From positions 1 through 64,000 of the forward strand of contig JAEYRD010000035.1 in NCBI GenBank assembly GCA_023435725.1: DNA of 64,000 nt, in the 5' to 3' direction. Below the pieces are notes generated by a model. That model did not search any database. It saw nothing but the letters and a program-made list of their open reading frames with translations, and had not been told where the DNA came from. This document shows positions 1 through 7,390 of the stretch, in pieces; positions within the stretch are counted from its first letter, which is position 1; every line of letters begins with the position of its first letter. This DNA is from Pseudomonadota bacterium (lineage in GTDB: Bacteria > Pseudomonadota > Alphaproteobacteria > Rhizobiales > Xanthobacteraceae). The translations under genes were made by a program, and so were the position numbers.

Positions 1-49
1 CTCGCTTCATCGCGCAGGCTCGCAGTTGAACAGATCGGTCCTGGATGAA

Positions 50-94
50 GGCGCAGGCTCATTCGCGTCTTGCGAGGATGACAAAGCCTGCGCC
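50..94 (-). terminator. Inverted repeat downstream of the stress-protein gene
   Basis: A perfect 10-bp inverted repeat (GGCGCAGGCT at 50-59, AGCCTGCGCC at 85-94) lies just past the stop codon of the minus-strand gene ending at 109. The loop is 25 nt and there is no clear T-tract, so it could be a terminator or simply an intergenic palindrome. Nothing else is recognised in bases 1-108. Confidence 0.35.
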
Positions 95-108
95 ATCACC
101 TCTGTTCG

Positions 109-561
109 TTAATGCACGACAAGCACCGGCACGCTTCCGTCCGCCAGGACCTCCGATGTTTGACTGCCCAGGAATAGCTTCTTGAGACCGCGACGCCCAT
201 GAGAGCCCATGACGATCAGATCGCAGCCTCCAGACCTTGCTGCTTGGATGATTGCAGTGGCCGGGTGCGCATTCGGAATATGCAAGAGTTTTGCAGATAT
301 CCCGATTTGGTCCGCCATGGCGCGCGCCTCGTCGAGGACTTTGGTGGCACGTTCCTTGGAGGCTGCGTCAAAGGCATCAACCTCTTGCTGCGACGGTATC
401 CATCCCGAGGTGTGTCCGCCCCCATAGTCGATCGGCAGCGGCTCCGTCACGGCAATGACTGTCACCTTGGCATTCAAGGCCTTGGCCAAAGCAACCCCAT
501 GCTTGAGGCCGTGTCTCGCGACCTCCGAGCCATCCGTGCTTAGGAGAATATGGGCGTACAT
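109..561 (-). CDS. Universal stress protein (UspA family), single domain
   Basis: This 150-residue cytoplasmic protein is one complete Usp domain. It opens with the strand MYAHILLSTDGS and carries the ATP-binding signature near the C-terminus (MGSHG...LFLGS...VL), matching the G-x2-G-x9-G-S/T pattern of ATP-binding Usps. The family supports survival under energy or oxygen limitation by an ill-defined mechanism. The gene lies 76 bp downstream of a second usp gene in the same orientation, so the pair is probably cotranscribed from the FixK-type box at 1141-1154. The length is normal for a single-domain Usp. The family call is secure; the cellular role is not visible from sequence. Confidence 0.93.
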   Translation of the reverse strand: MYAHILLSTDGSEVARHGLKHGVALAKALNAKVTVIAVTEPLPIDYGGGHTSGWIPSQQEVDAFDAASKERATKVLDEARAMADQIGISAKLLHIPNAHPATAIIQAARSGGCDLIVMGSHGRRGLKKLFLGSQTSEVLADGSVPVLVVH

Positions 562-637
562 TTGGGAGCTCCCTTTCCAGACGAGATTGTCTCCATCTCC
601 CGGCGCGCCGGTTTGACCTCAACGCGGGTCCGCGCAT

Positions 638-1066
638 TCATGGACAGACCAGTACGGGAGTTTTCGCGTGCGTCAGCACCTTGTTCGTCACGCTCCCGAT
701 GAGGAGCGCGGAGAGTCCGCTGCGCCCATGCGATGACATGACAATGAGATCGCAGCCCTTGTCCGCGGCTGCCGCGATGATGGCTTGGTGGGGTTGCCCG
801 CTCTCGCCTTGAATCGTCTCGCAGGAAACACCAGCCGTCTTGGCCGAATTCGCGGCGCTGTCCAATACGCTCTTGGCCTGTTCCTTGCGTAGTTCGGCAT
901 ATGTTGCGATTGCTTCAAGGAACCGGCCCGACATTTCCGTAAACGGTTCCACAACGAAGATGAAAGACACGGTGGCTCCGAGGGATTTCGCCAGCGCCAA
1001 TCCGTGCGTCACCCCGCGCTCTGCTAGCTTCGACCCATCTGTCGGAATGAGAATATGCCGGTACAT
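638..1066 (-). CDS. Universal stress protein (UspA family), single domain
   Basis: This 142-residue protein has the Usp fold signature: MYRHILIPTDGS at the N-terminus and the nucleotide-binding loop MSSHGRSGLSALLIGSVTNK at the C-terminus. It resembles the neighbouring Usp (109-561) in layout but differs clearly in sequence, so the two are older paralogues rather than a recent duplication. It is the promoter-proximal gene of the pair. A near-perfect FNR/FixK box is centred about 81 bp upstream of its start codon, which suggests induction at low oxygen. Several Bradyrhizobium Usps are known FixK2 targets, but here that is inferred from the box only. Confidence 0.93.
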   Translation of the reverse strand: MYRHILIPTDGSKLAERGVTHGLALAKSLGATVSFIFVVEPFTEMSGRFLEAIATYAELRKEQAKSVLDSAANSAKTAGVSCETIQGESGQPHQAIIAAAADKGCDLIVMSSHGRSGLSALLIGSVTNKVLTHAKTPVLVCP

Positions 1067-1140
1067 GCCACTACCTCCCGATTGTCTGGACGTATTGCCG
1101 CCTTGCGCAGGTCAGCTGGGCTCGCCTTTCGGATGTAGTC

Positions 1141-1154
1141 TTGAGATAAATCAA
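1141..1154 (-). promoter_or_regulatory. FNR/FixK2-type operator upstream of the usp pair
   Basis: TTGAGATAAATCAA matches the FNR/FixK consensus TTGAT-N4-ATCAA at all but one arm position and fits TTG-N8-CAA. Its centre is about 81 nt before the start codon of the usp gene at 638-1066, a workable distance for a class II activator site given a short 5' UTR. Confidence 0.6.
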
Positions 1155-1636
1155 TCTATACAGATGTCTGCAAATCTGCCAGCCCGGACGTTTGCCGAGG
1201 TTCGCCGTGGCGCCGCCGCCAGAGGCTTGCAGGAACTCGTGTCGTGTGACGGCCGCGCGCCTCACTTCGAGCGCCGAGGCTTGGCCATCGAACAACACCG
1301 CATCGGCATTCACCGGGACCGCGCGTCCCGGGAGCCCAAGCCGGAGCTGCAAAGTGTTGCGCGAGAGCAACGTGGTGCTTTTCTTCGCCAAAAGGCGCAA
1401 TTTCTCGGGCCGTCGTTTGAATATAGTAGGGTGATTGCCAATCCTCGAACTGCCGACCGCTATCCCCACTTGTGCCGAATGCGGCTTCTATCGACACGAC
1501 ACGGTTCAGCAGGACGGGGGCGAGTGCCGTTTTCATGCCCTGCAGCCTCGTTAGCCAGGCTGCCGCGGTTCGGCAGAACTTCTAGCCAGGTTGGCCTCAA
1601 ATTCGCAATCGGGTGGAGTGAACTCTGACGCATTCA
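1155..1636. other. Stretch without a recognisable gene
   Basis: Open frames exist here on both strands because the DNA is GC-rich, but none has a convincing ribosome-binding site, a recognisable motif or a consistent frame. It may be decayed coding sequence between the usp operon and the phosphatase gene. Only the FixK-type box at its left edge is recognised. Confidence 0.4.
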
Positions 1637-2317
1637 TTGACGTTCGCGATTGGTGACATTCACGGGTGCTTCGAGGAGCTGCTCGCGCTGCTTGCCGTGT
1701 GCGATATTGCCGGCCATGGAGAGGACGCCCGGTTCGTCTTCGTCGGCGACTATGTCGACAGGGGGCCGGATAGTTGCGGGGTTGTGGACTTCCTGATCCG
1801 GCGGCAATCGGAGGAGGGGAGTCGCTGCATCTGCCTGCGCGGCAATCATGAGGAGATGTTGATCCGGGCTGCCAGCGAGCATCGCTCGGATCGCGATCTC
1901 TTGAATTGGTGGGGGAATGGCGGCGAGCAGACCCTCGAGAGCTACGGTGTCGATGATCCCGGCGATCTACCTGCCGAACACCTGGCATGGCTTCATCAGC
2001 TCCCGTTGACGCACGAGGACCGGCATCGGCTTTTCGTCCATGCCGGTGTCCGGCCTGGCGTACCGCTGTCTCTTCAGTCGCAAGAGGATCTGCTTTGGAT
2101 AAGGGAGCCGTTCCTCTCGTCTGCCGATGATCACGGGCTATTCGTCGTGCACGGGCACACGCCGATCAGATCCGGGCGCCCCGATCTGCGAGCCAATCGC
2201 TTGAATCTCGACACCGGCGCATGCTTCGGCGGGCCGTTGACAGCCGCGGCGTTTTCGAGCGGCCGGCGTGAGCCGGTGATGTTCGCCACGAGTATGGGCG
2301 ATATCGTCCGCTTATAG
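1637..2317 (+). CDS. PPP-family serine/threonine protein phosphatase (metallophosphoesterase)
   Basis: This 226-residue protein carries the PPP metallophosphatase motifs in order: GDIHG near residue 6, GDYVDRG near 36, GNHE near 69, HAGVRPG near 135 and HGHTP near 171. Together they form the dinuclear metal centre and phosphate pocket. It should remove phosphate from Ser/Thr (possibly Tyr) residues, or hydrolyse small phosphoesters, as bacterial PrpA/PrpB-like enzymes do. An in-frame stop lies at 1619-1621, so the likely start is the TTG at 1637, which sits only five residues before GDIHG, as is usual in this family. GGAG at 1615-1618 is rather far away, so the CTG at 1625 is an alternative start. 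No partner kinase is visible nearby. Confidence 0.88.
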   Translation: MTFAIGDIHGCFEELLALLAVCDIAGHGEDARFVFVGDYVDRGPDSCGVVDFLIRRQSEEGSRCICLRGNHEEMLIRAASEHRSDRDLLNWWGNGGEQTLESYGVDDPGDLPAEHLAWLHQLPLTHEDRHRLFVHAGVRPGVPLSLQSQEDLLWIREPFLSSADDHGLFVVHGHTPIRSGRPDLRANRLNLDTGACFGGPLTAAAFSSGRREPVMFATSMGDIVRL

Positions 2318-2352
2318 CCGCGTATCCGCAGGACCGCGCGGGTTGATGAAGG

Positions 2353-3123
2353 CTAGTGCGTCTCGTGAAAGCGGCTGAGGAACGCCTTCAGCCGTTCGCT
2401 GCGCGGTTGGCGGATGGTCTCCTCGGGCGTGCCGATCTCGGCCATGACGCCGTCGTTCATGAAGCCGACGCGGGTGGAGACATCGGCGGCGAAGGCCATC
2501 TCATGCGTAACCAGCACCATGGTCATGCCCTCGGCGGCAAGGCTGCGGATGACGGAAAGCACCTCGCCGACGAGCTCGGGATCGAGCGCCGAGGTCGGCT
2601 CGTCGAACAGCATGACATCGGGCTTCATCGCGAGCGCACGGGCGATCGCGACGCGCTGCTTCTGGCCGCCGGACAGGCGGCTCGGAAAGGCGTCGGCCTT
2701 GTCGGCGAGACCGACCTTGGCGAGGAGATCGCGCCCGAGCGCGTCGGCCTCAGCTCGCGCCATGCCCTTCACCTGCACCGGGCCCTCGGTGACGTTGCCG
2801 AGCACCGACATGTGCGGGAACAGGTTGAAGTGCTGGAACACCATGCCGACGCTGCGGCGGAGCAACGCGAGCTGCGCGTCGCCCGCGGGCCGCACGCCTT
2901 TGCCGAACGCGAATTTGTGTGTGCCGATCGCAAGCTCGCCCTGCTGCGGCATTTCCAGCAGGTTCAGGCAGCGCAGGAAGGTCGATTTGCCGGAGCCGGA
3001 GGCGCCGATCAGGGTAACGACCTCGCCGCGTGCGACCGAGAGCGAGACGCCCTTGAGCACCTCATGGTCGCCGAACGCCTTGTGGATGTTGTTTGCGACC
3101 AGCGTCGCGCCGTTCGCATTCAT
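2353..3123 (-). CDS. Polar amino-acid ABC transporter, ATP-binding protein
   Basis: This 256-residue ATPase energises an amino-acid importer at the inner face of the membrane. Walker A is GASGSGKST, the signature motif is LSGGQKQRVAIARAL and Walker B is VMLFDEPTSALDPE, followed by the H-loop histidine in VTHEM. The wording is that of the GlnQ/HisP family. The start was set at MNANGATLV (3121-3123), which overlaps the permease stop by 4 bp. The same frame stays open further upstream, but that part lies inside the permease gene in another frame. It is the last gene of the minus-strand unit binding protein-permease-ATPase. Confidence 0.93.
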   Translation of the reverse strand: MNANGATLVANNIHKAFGDHEVLKGVSLSVARGEVVTLIGASGSGKSTFLRCLNLLEMPQQGELAIGTHKFAFGKGVRPAGDAQLALLRRSVGMVFQHFNLFPHMSVLGNVTEGPVQVKGMARAEADALGRDLLAKVGLADKADAFPSRLSGGQKQRVAIARALAMKPDVMLFDEPTSALDPELVGEVLSVIRSLAAEGMTMVLVTHEMAFAADVSTRVGFMNDGVMAEIGTPEETIRQPRSERLKAFLSRFHETH

Positions 3124-3782
3124 CGATGCGCTCCCATCTTCAGCTCGACCCGGTCCGCGACCAGCGTCAGCGGGAACAGCACGACGAAATAGAGCACGGC
3201 AATCGTGGTGTAGACCTCGAGCGGCTTGTAGCTCGACGCGGTGATCACCGTGCCCTGGTAAAGCAGGTCGCCGACCGCGACCACCGACACCAGCGAGGTG
3301 TTCTTCAATTGCATGATGGTCTGGTTGATGAAGGAGGGGATCATCACTTGCGTGGCCTGCGGCAGCACGATGCGGCGAAAGATCTTGCCGCGCCGCATGC
3401 CGATGGCCCGGCCGGCTTCCCACTGCCCGGTGTCGACGGCCTCGATGCCGCCGCGGAAGATCTCGGCATAGAACGAGCCGGCATAGAGCGACAGCGCGAT
3501 GAAGCAGGCCATCGCCGGTGTCATGTCGACGCCGATCAGGACGGGCAGGGCGTAGTAGACCCAGATCAGCTGCACCAGCAGAGGCGTGCAGCGGAACACC
3601 TCGATATAGAGACGCAGCGGCACCGTGACCCAGCGCGGCGCTGTGGTGCGCAAGATGCCGACGAACAGCCCGATCACGAGACCCGCGACCACCGTGGTCA
3701 CCGTGTAGAACACGGTGACCAGGAGCCCTTGCCAGATCAGGCCCCAATACGGCTTGAGCGCCGCGAAGTCCCAGACATACAT
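3120..3782 (-). CDS. Polar amino-acid ABC transporter, permease
   Basis: This 220-residue integral membrane protein belongs to the HisM/GlnP family. It has about five hydrophobic spans and the cytoplasmic EAA loop (EAGRAIGMRRGKIFRRIVLP) that docks onto the ATPase. The early motif FRCTPLLVQLIW is characteristic of polar amino-acid permeases. Only one permease gene is present, so the channel is probably a homodimer. It lies between the binding-protein gene (6 bp gap) and the ATPase gene (4-bp overlap), as expected for a translationally coupled operon. The substrate cannot be read from the sequence; the divergent catabolic operon suggests an amino acid degraded through its 2-oxo acid. Confidence 0.93.
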   Translation of the reverse strand: MYVWDFAALKPYWGLIWQGLLVTVFYTVTTVVAGLVIGLFVGILRTTAPRWVTVPLRLYIEVFRCTPLLVQLIWVYYALPVLIGVDMTPAMACFIALSLYAGSFYAEIFRGGIEAVDTGQWEAGRAIGMRRGKIFRRIVLPQATQVMIPSFINQTIMQLKNTSLVSVVAVGDLLYQGTVITASSYKPLEVYTTIAVLYFVVLFPLTLVADRVELKMGAHR

Positions 3783-3788
3783 GGCCGA

Positions 3789-4628
3789 TCAGAACTGCAC
3801 TTCGCTGGGGAGATCGTCGGCGGTGAGGCCGACGGCCTCGAAGCCCTTCAGCATCCATTCGCGGGTCTGGCCCATCGAGCGGTTGTAGTCGGCCCAGGCG
3901 CTGAGGAAATCCTTGTAGCGGCGATCGCTCTCGGCGCGGATGCCCATGTTGGTCGGCAGCGTGAGCAGGGGGCGCGGGATCGCGAGATCGCCGAGATTCG
4001 GATTCTTCTTCAGGGTCGAGACTGCAAGCACCGCCAGCGACACGTTGCAGTCGGCGCGCCCGGTTGCAACGGCGAGGATCGCCTCGTCGCGGTTCTTGAA
4101 GCCGAGGATGTTCGCCTTTGGGCAGTAGCGCCGCGCGATCGTCTCGTGGGTCGAGCCGATGTCAACGGCGATCTTGACCTCGGGCTTGTTGAGATCGGCC
4201 CAGGTCTGCGGCTTGGCAAAGCCCTTCTTGGTGATGACGGTGAAGGAGTGCACCAGGATCGGCGTCGAGAAGTCGATGACGAGGGCGCGCTCCGGTGTCG
4301 GGTTCACGGCGAAGGCGAGGTCGACCTTGTCGGCCTGCAGGTCGAGGATCTGGTTGCCCCAGGTCGATTCCAGCATCTCGAGCTTGGCGCCGAGCTTGCT
4401 GGCGATGTCCTTGGCCATCTCGATGCAGGCACCCGACCACTGGCCGGTCGCGAGGTCCTTATGGAAGTAGGGCTCCTGGCCGACGATGACGGCGACCCGA
4501 AGCACGCCATTCTTCTTGATGCGATCGAGCGTGGAGGTCGGTGCGGTGTCAGCCTTGGCCGAGCTGCTCGCGGCGGCAATCGCTGCGCCCGCCAGCGCGA
4601 CAGTGGTGAGAGCATCCCTGCGATTCAT
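3789..4628 (-). CDS. Amino-acid ABC transporter, periplasmic substrate-binding protein
   Basis: This 279-residue protein belongs to solute-binding protein family 3. Its N-terminus (MNRRDALTTVALAGAAIAAASSSAKA) has a twin-arginine-like start and an AKA cleavage site, so it is exported, perhaps by Tat. The mature part begins DRIKKNGVLRVAV and includes LDLQADKVDLAFAVNPTPER, both typical of GlnH/HisJ-type proteins. It is the first gene of the importer operon and faces the 2-hydroxyacid dehydrogenase gene across a 237-bp divergent promoter region. Confidence 0.92.
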   Translation of the reverse strand: MNRRDALTTVALAGAAIAAASSSAKADTAPTSTLDRIKKNGVLRVAVIVGQEPYFHKDLATGQWSGACIEMAKDIASKLGAKLEMLESTWGNQILDLQADKVDLAFAVNPTPERALVIDFSTPILVHSFTVITKKGFAKPQTWADLNKPEVKIAVDIGSTHETIARRYCPKANILGFKNRDEAILAVATGRADCNVSLAVLAVSTLKKNPNLGDLAIPRPLLTLPTNMGIRAESDRRYKDFLSAWADYNRSMGQTREWMLKGFEAVGLTADDLPSEVQF

Positions 4629-4683
4629 GGTCTCTGTCTCCCTGAAATTTGGGTCGGATCGTCTCCGGCCGCTGGACTATTTC

Positions 4684-4835
4684 TGTATTCAGGATAAAAT
4701 GCAATACGGTATTTCATATTGCTGACCATTTGTGCGGCAAGGCAGAGAAGAGCCTAATATCTTGGCAGGATTGCGCAAAATTCCGTGCGAGCAGGGATTG
4801 CAAATAGCATTCAAGTCTGAATACAAGACTGAACG
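4684..4835. promoter_or_regulatory. Divergent regulatory region with repeated operator-like motifs
   Basis: This AT-richer stretch between the divergent ABC importer and catabolic operons contains an exact inverted pair, TGTATTCAG at 4684-4692 and CTGAATACA at 4817-4825. The right copy lies in a 12-bp direct repeat (CAAGTCTGAATA at 4812-4823, CAAGACTGAACG at 4824-4835) ending 30 bp before the start codon at 4866. The arrangement suits repression of both operons by one regulator, most simply the GntR/FCD protein at 11163. That assignment is inferred. Confidence 0.45.
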
Positions 4836-4865
4836 CAATATTCTTGTGATCTGAAGGAGAGTCTT

Positions 4866-5783
4866 GTGCGCGCTCTATTCGTCGATGCGAACGACACCCT
4901 GGCAGCGGTGACCGACAAGCTGCTGCGCTCGCAGAACCTGCCTGTCGGCATCAACCGCAATCCCTCGATCAAGCCCGACGAGCTGCCCGGCCTGCTCGGC
5001 GATGCCGAGATCATGGTCGTCGATCACACGGCGGTGCCGACCGCGATCGCCGAGAAGTGCAAGGCGCTGAAGCATGTCGTCTTCCTCGGCACCGGCGCGC
5101 GCAGCTACATGAACCCGGAAGAACTCGCCGAGCGCGGCATCTTGGTGCACACCATCAAGGGTTATGGCGACACCGCGGTCGCCGAATGCGCGATCGCCCT
5201 GATGTGGGCATCTGCCAGAAACTTTGGCGAGATGGACCGTGGCATGCGGGAGGGCAACTGGCTGCGCCGTGACGCGGTCCAGCTCACCGGCAAGACGCTC
5301 GGCCTGATCGGCTTCGGCGGCATCGCCGCGGAAGCCGCGCGCATGGCGGCAGGCTGCGGCATGAAGGTGATCGCCTGGAACAGGACGCCGAAGACGCACG
5401 CGAGCGCCGAATTCGTTTCGCTGGAGAAACTGCTCGCTGATAGCCACGTCGTCTCGCTGCATCTTCTGCTCAACGACGAGACCAAGGGCTTCCTGTCGCG
5501 CGAGCGTATCGCGCAGATGCGCCCCGGCAGCATCCTGATCAACACCGCGCGCGGCGCCGTCGTGGACGAAGACGCGATGTTGGATGCGCTCCGCTCCGGT
5601 CACATCGCCCATGCCGGCCTCGATGTCTTCACCGTCGAGCCGCTGCCCGCAGGCCATGCTCTGACCAAGCTGCCGAACGTGACGCTGTCGGCGCATTCGG
5701 CGTTCCGCACGCCGGAGGCGAGCGACAATCTCATCGGCGCCGCGCTCGATCACTGCCGCCGCATCATCGCCACCGGCAAGTAG
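4866..5783 (+). CDS. D-isomer-specific 2-hydroxyacid dehydrogenase
   Basis: This 305-residue NAD(P)-dependent oxidoreductase interconverts a 2-oxo acid and a D-2-hydroxy acid, or a phosphoglycerate-like substrate. The Rossmann motif GFGGIA is near residue 145. The catalytic set is complete: Arg in INTARGAVVDED, Glu in LDVFTVEPLP and His in LSAHSAFRTPEA. The start is GTG at 4866, behind a good ribosome-binding site (GAAGGAGA). It is the first gene of a catabolic operon, followed after 16 bp by a RidA gene. With the aminotransferase and oxidase downstream, it probably handles the 2-oxo acid made from an imported amino acid. Confidence 0.9.
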   Translation: MRALFVDANDTLAAVTDKLLRSQNLPVGINRNPSIKPDELPGLLGDAEIMVVDHTAVPTAIAEKCKALKHVVFLGTGARSYMNPEELAERGILVHTIKGYGDTAVAECAIALMWASARNFGEMDRGMREGNWLRRDAVQLTGKTLGLIGFGGIAAEAARMAAGCGMKVIAWNRTPKTHASAEFVSLEKLLADSHVVSLHLLLNDETKGFLSRERIAQMRPGSILINTARGAVVDEDAMLDALRSGHIAHAGLDVFTVEPLPAGHALTKLPNVTLSAHSAFRTPEASDNLIGAALDHCRRIIATGK

Positions 5784-5799
5784 AAGTTAAGGACATCCC

Positions 5800-6153
5800 A
5801 TGTCGGACATCACCCGCATCGACCAGAACGCCCGCCGCAGCCGCGCTTCCGTGTTCGGCGATCTCGTCTTCCTTGCCGGCCAGGTGGCGGACACCAAGAC
5901 CGCCGACATCACCCAGCAGACCCGCGAAGCGCTGGCCAAGGTCGACGACATGCTGGCGCGCGCCGGCACCGACAAGTCGCGCCTGCTCAGCGTGCAGGTT
6001 TGGCTCAAGACCATGGACGATTTCGACGCCATGAACGCGGTCTATGATGCCTGGGTGGTGCAAGGCAATGCGCCGACCCGCGCCTGCGGCAAGGTCGAGC
6101 TCGCCGATCCCGCCTTTCGCATCGAAGTGATCGCGACCGCCGCACGCAGCTAA
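5800..6153 (+). CDS. RidA family enamine/imine deaminase
   Basis: This 117-residue protein belongs to the YjgF/YER057c/UK114 (RidA) family. It shows VFLAGQVAD near residue 25 and the active-site arginine in APTRACGKVEL near residue 91. RidA proteins hydrolyse reactive 2-aminoacrylate-type enamine and imine intermediates released by PLP enzymes or amino-acid oxidases. The placement just before a PLP aminotransferase and near a DadA-like oxidase fits a detoxifying or pathway-specific imine hydrolase role. The 10-bp gap to the next gene indicates cotranscription. Confidence 0.9.
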   Translation: MSDITRIDQNARRSRASVFGDLVFLAGQVADTKTADITQQTREALAKVDDMLARAGTDKSRLLSVQVWLKTMDDFDAMNAVYDAWVVQGNAPTRACGKVELADPAFRIEVIATAARS

Positions 6154-6163
6154 GGGGGCGCCC

Positions 6164-7390
6164 GTGACCGTCCAGGCTCCCGCATCAGGCTTCCGTCCCG
6201 CCCAGCGCATCAGCGCGATCGGCGTCTCCGAGATCCTCAAGATCGGCGCGGTCGCGCAGCGGCTGAAGCGCGAGGGGCGGCCGGTGATCGTGCTGGGTGC
6301 CGGCGAGCCCGATTTCGACACGCCCGATCACGCCAAGGATGCCGCCGAGCGCGCGATCCGCGCCGGGCAGACCAAGTACACGATCCTCGACGGCACGGTG
6401 GAATTGAAGGCGGCCATCGCCGAAAAATTCCGCCGCGAGAACGATCTCGTCTATGCCGCGGACGAGATCACTGCCGGCGCCGGCGCCAAGCAGGTGATCC
6501 ACAACGCCTTCATGGCGAGCTTAAGTCCCGGCGACGAGGTCATCCTCGCCGCGCCCTACTGGACCAGCTACGCCGACATGGTGCGCATCGCCGACGGCAC
6601 GCCGGTCGACGTGCTCTGCCGCGAGGAGAACGGCTTTCGCCTCGATGCCGCCGACCTTGAGCGCGCGATCACGCCGAAGACGCGCTGGCTGCTGTTGAAC
6701 TCGCCGTCCAATCCGACGGGAGCTGCCTATTCGGCGGCGCAGCTTCGCCCGATCCTGGATGTGCTCAAGCGCCATCCGCATGTTTGGCTGATGGCCGACG
6801 ACATCTACGAGCACCTGATCTATGACGGCCTGCCGTTCGTGACCGCGGCGGCGCTCGAGCCGAGCCTGAAATCGCGCACGCTGACCGTCAACGGCGTCTC
6901 CAAGGCCTATGCCATGACCGGCTGGCGTGTCGGCTATGGCGGCGGTCCGCGCGAATTGATCGCAGCGATGGCGGTGGTGCAGAGCCAGAGCACAACGAAT
7001 CCGTCCTCGGTGAGCCAGGCCGCCGCGATCGCAGCGCTGACCGGTCCGCAGGATATCTTGATCGAGCGCCGCGCCGCGTTCCAGCGCCGCCGCGACATCG
7101 TGGTCGATGCGCTCAACGCCATCGACGGTGTCATCTGCCGCCGGCCGGAAGGCGCGTTCTATACTTATGCGAGCTGCGCCGGCCTGATCGGCCGCCGTAC
7201 GCCGGATGGTACCGTCATCGACAGTGATGCCGCGTTCTGCCGCTTCCTGCTGGAGAGGCATGACGTAGCCGTGGTGCCGGGCAGCTGTTTCGGCCTTGCG
7301 CCTTATTTCCGCCTGTCCTACGCCACCTCGGAACAAAACTTGCGCGAAGCGACCAAGCGCATCGCCAAAGCCTGCAGGGAGCTGTCATGA
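6164..7390 (+). CDS. PLP-dependent class I/II aminotransferase
   Basis: This 408-residue fold-type I aminotransferase transfers an amino group from an amino acid to a 2-oxo acid. The PLP-binding lysine is in VNGVSKAYAMTGWRVGY near residue 250, preceded by LLNSPSNPTG (PLP-ring asparagine) and ADDIYEHLIYDG (pyridine-N aspartate). The start is GTG at 6164, close behind the GGGGG run after the RidA stop. The stop overlaps the next start by 4 bp (ATGA). It resembles AspC/AraT-type aspartate or aromatic aminotransferases, but the family is too broad to fix the substrate. Confidence 0.92.
   Translation: MTVQAPASGFRPAQRISAIGVSEILKIGAVAQRLKREGRPVIVLGAGEPDFDTPDHAKDAAERAIRAGQTKYTILDGTVELKAAIAEKFRRENDLVYAADEITAGAGAKQVIHNAFMASLSPGDEVILAAPYWTSYADMVRIADGTPVDVLCREENGFRLDAADLERAITPKTRWLLLNSPSNPTGAAYSAAQLRPILDVLKRHPHVWLMADDIYEHLIYDGLPFVTAAALEPSLKSRTLTVNGVSKAYAMTGWRVGYGGGPRELIAAMAVVQSQSTTNPSSVSQAAAIAALTGPQDILIERRAAFQRRRDIVVDALNAIDGVICRRPEGAFYTYASCAGLIGRRTPDGTVIDSDAAFCRFLLERHDVAVVPGSCFGLAPYFRLSYATSEQNLREATKRIAKACRELS

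Noticed and set aside
1071..1536. Minus-strand open frames of about 130 codons between the usp operon and the phosphatase
   Set aside because: Two overlapping frames are equally open, neither has a ribosome-binding site or motif, and the FixK-type box lies inside them.
3124..3858. A 245-residue N-terminal extension of the ABC ATPase
   Set aside because: The extension runs through the permease gene in another frame. The ATPase start at 3123 gives a normal-length protein coupled to the permease.
3093..4697. A 530-codon plus-strand open frame opposite the ABC importer genes
   Set aside because: The composition (Arg/His/Asp/Gly-rich) is that of a complement frame, and the minus-strand genes carry all conserved motifs.
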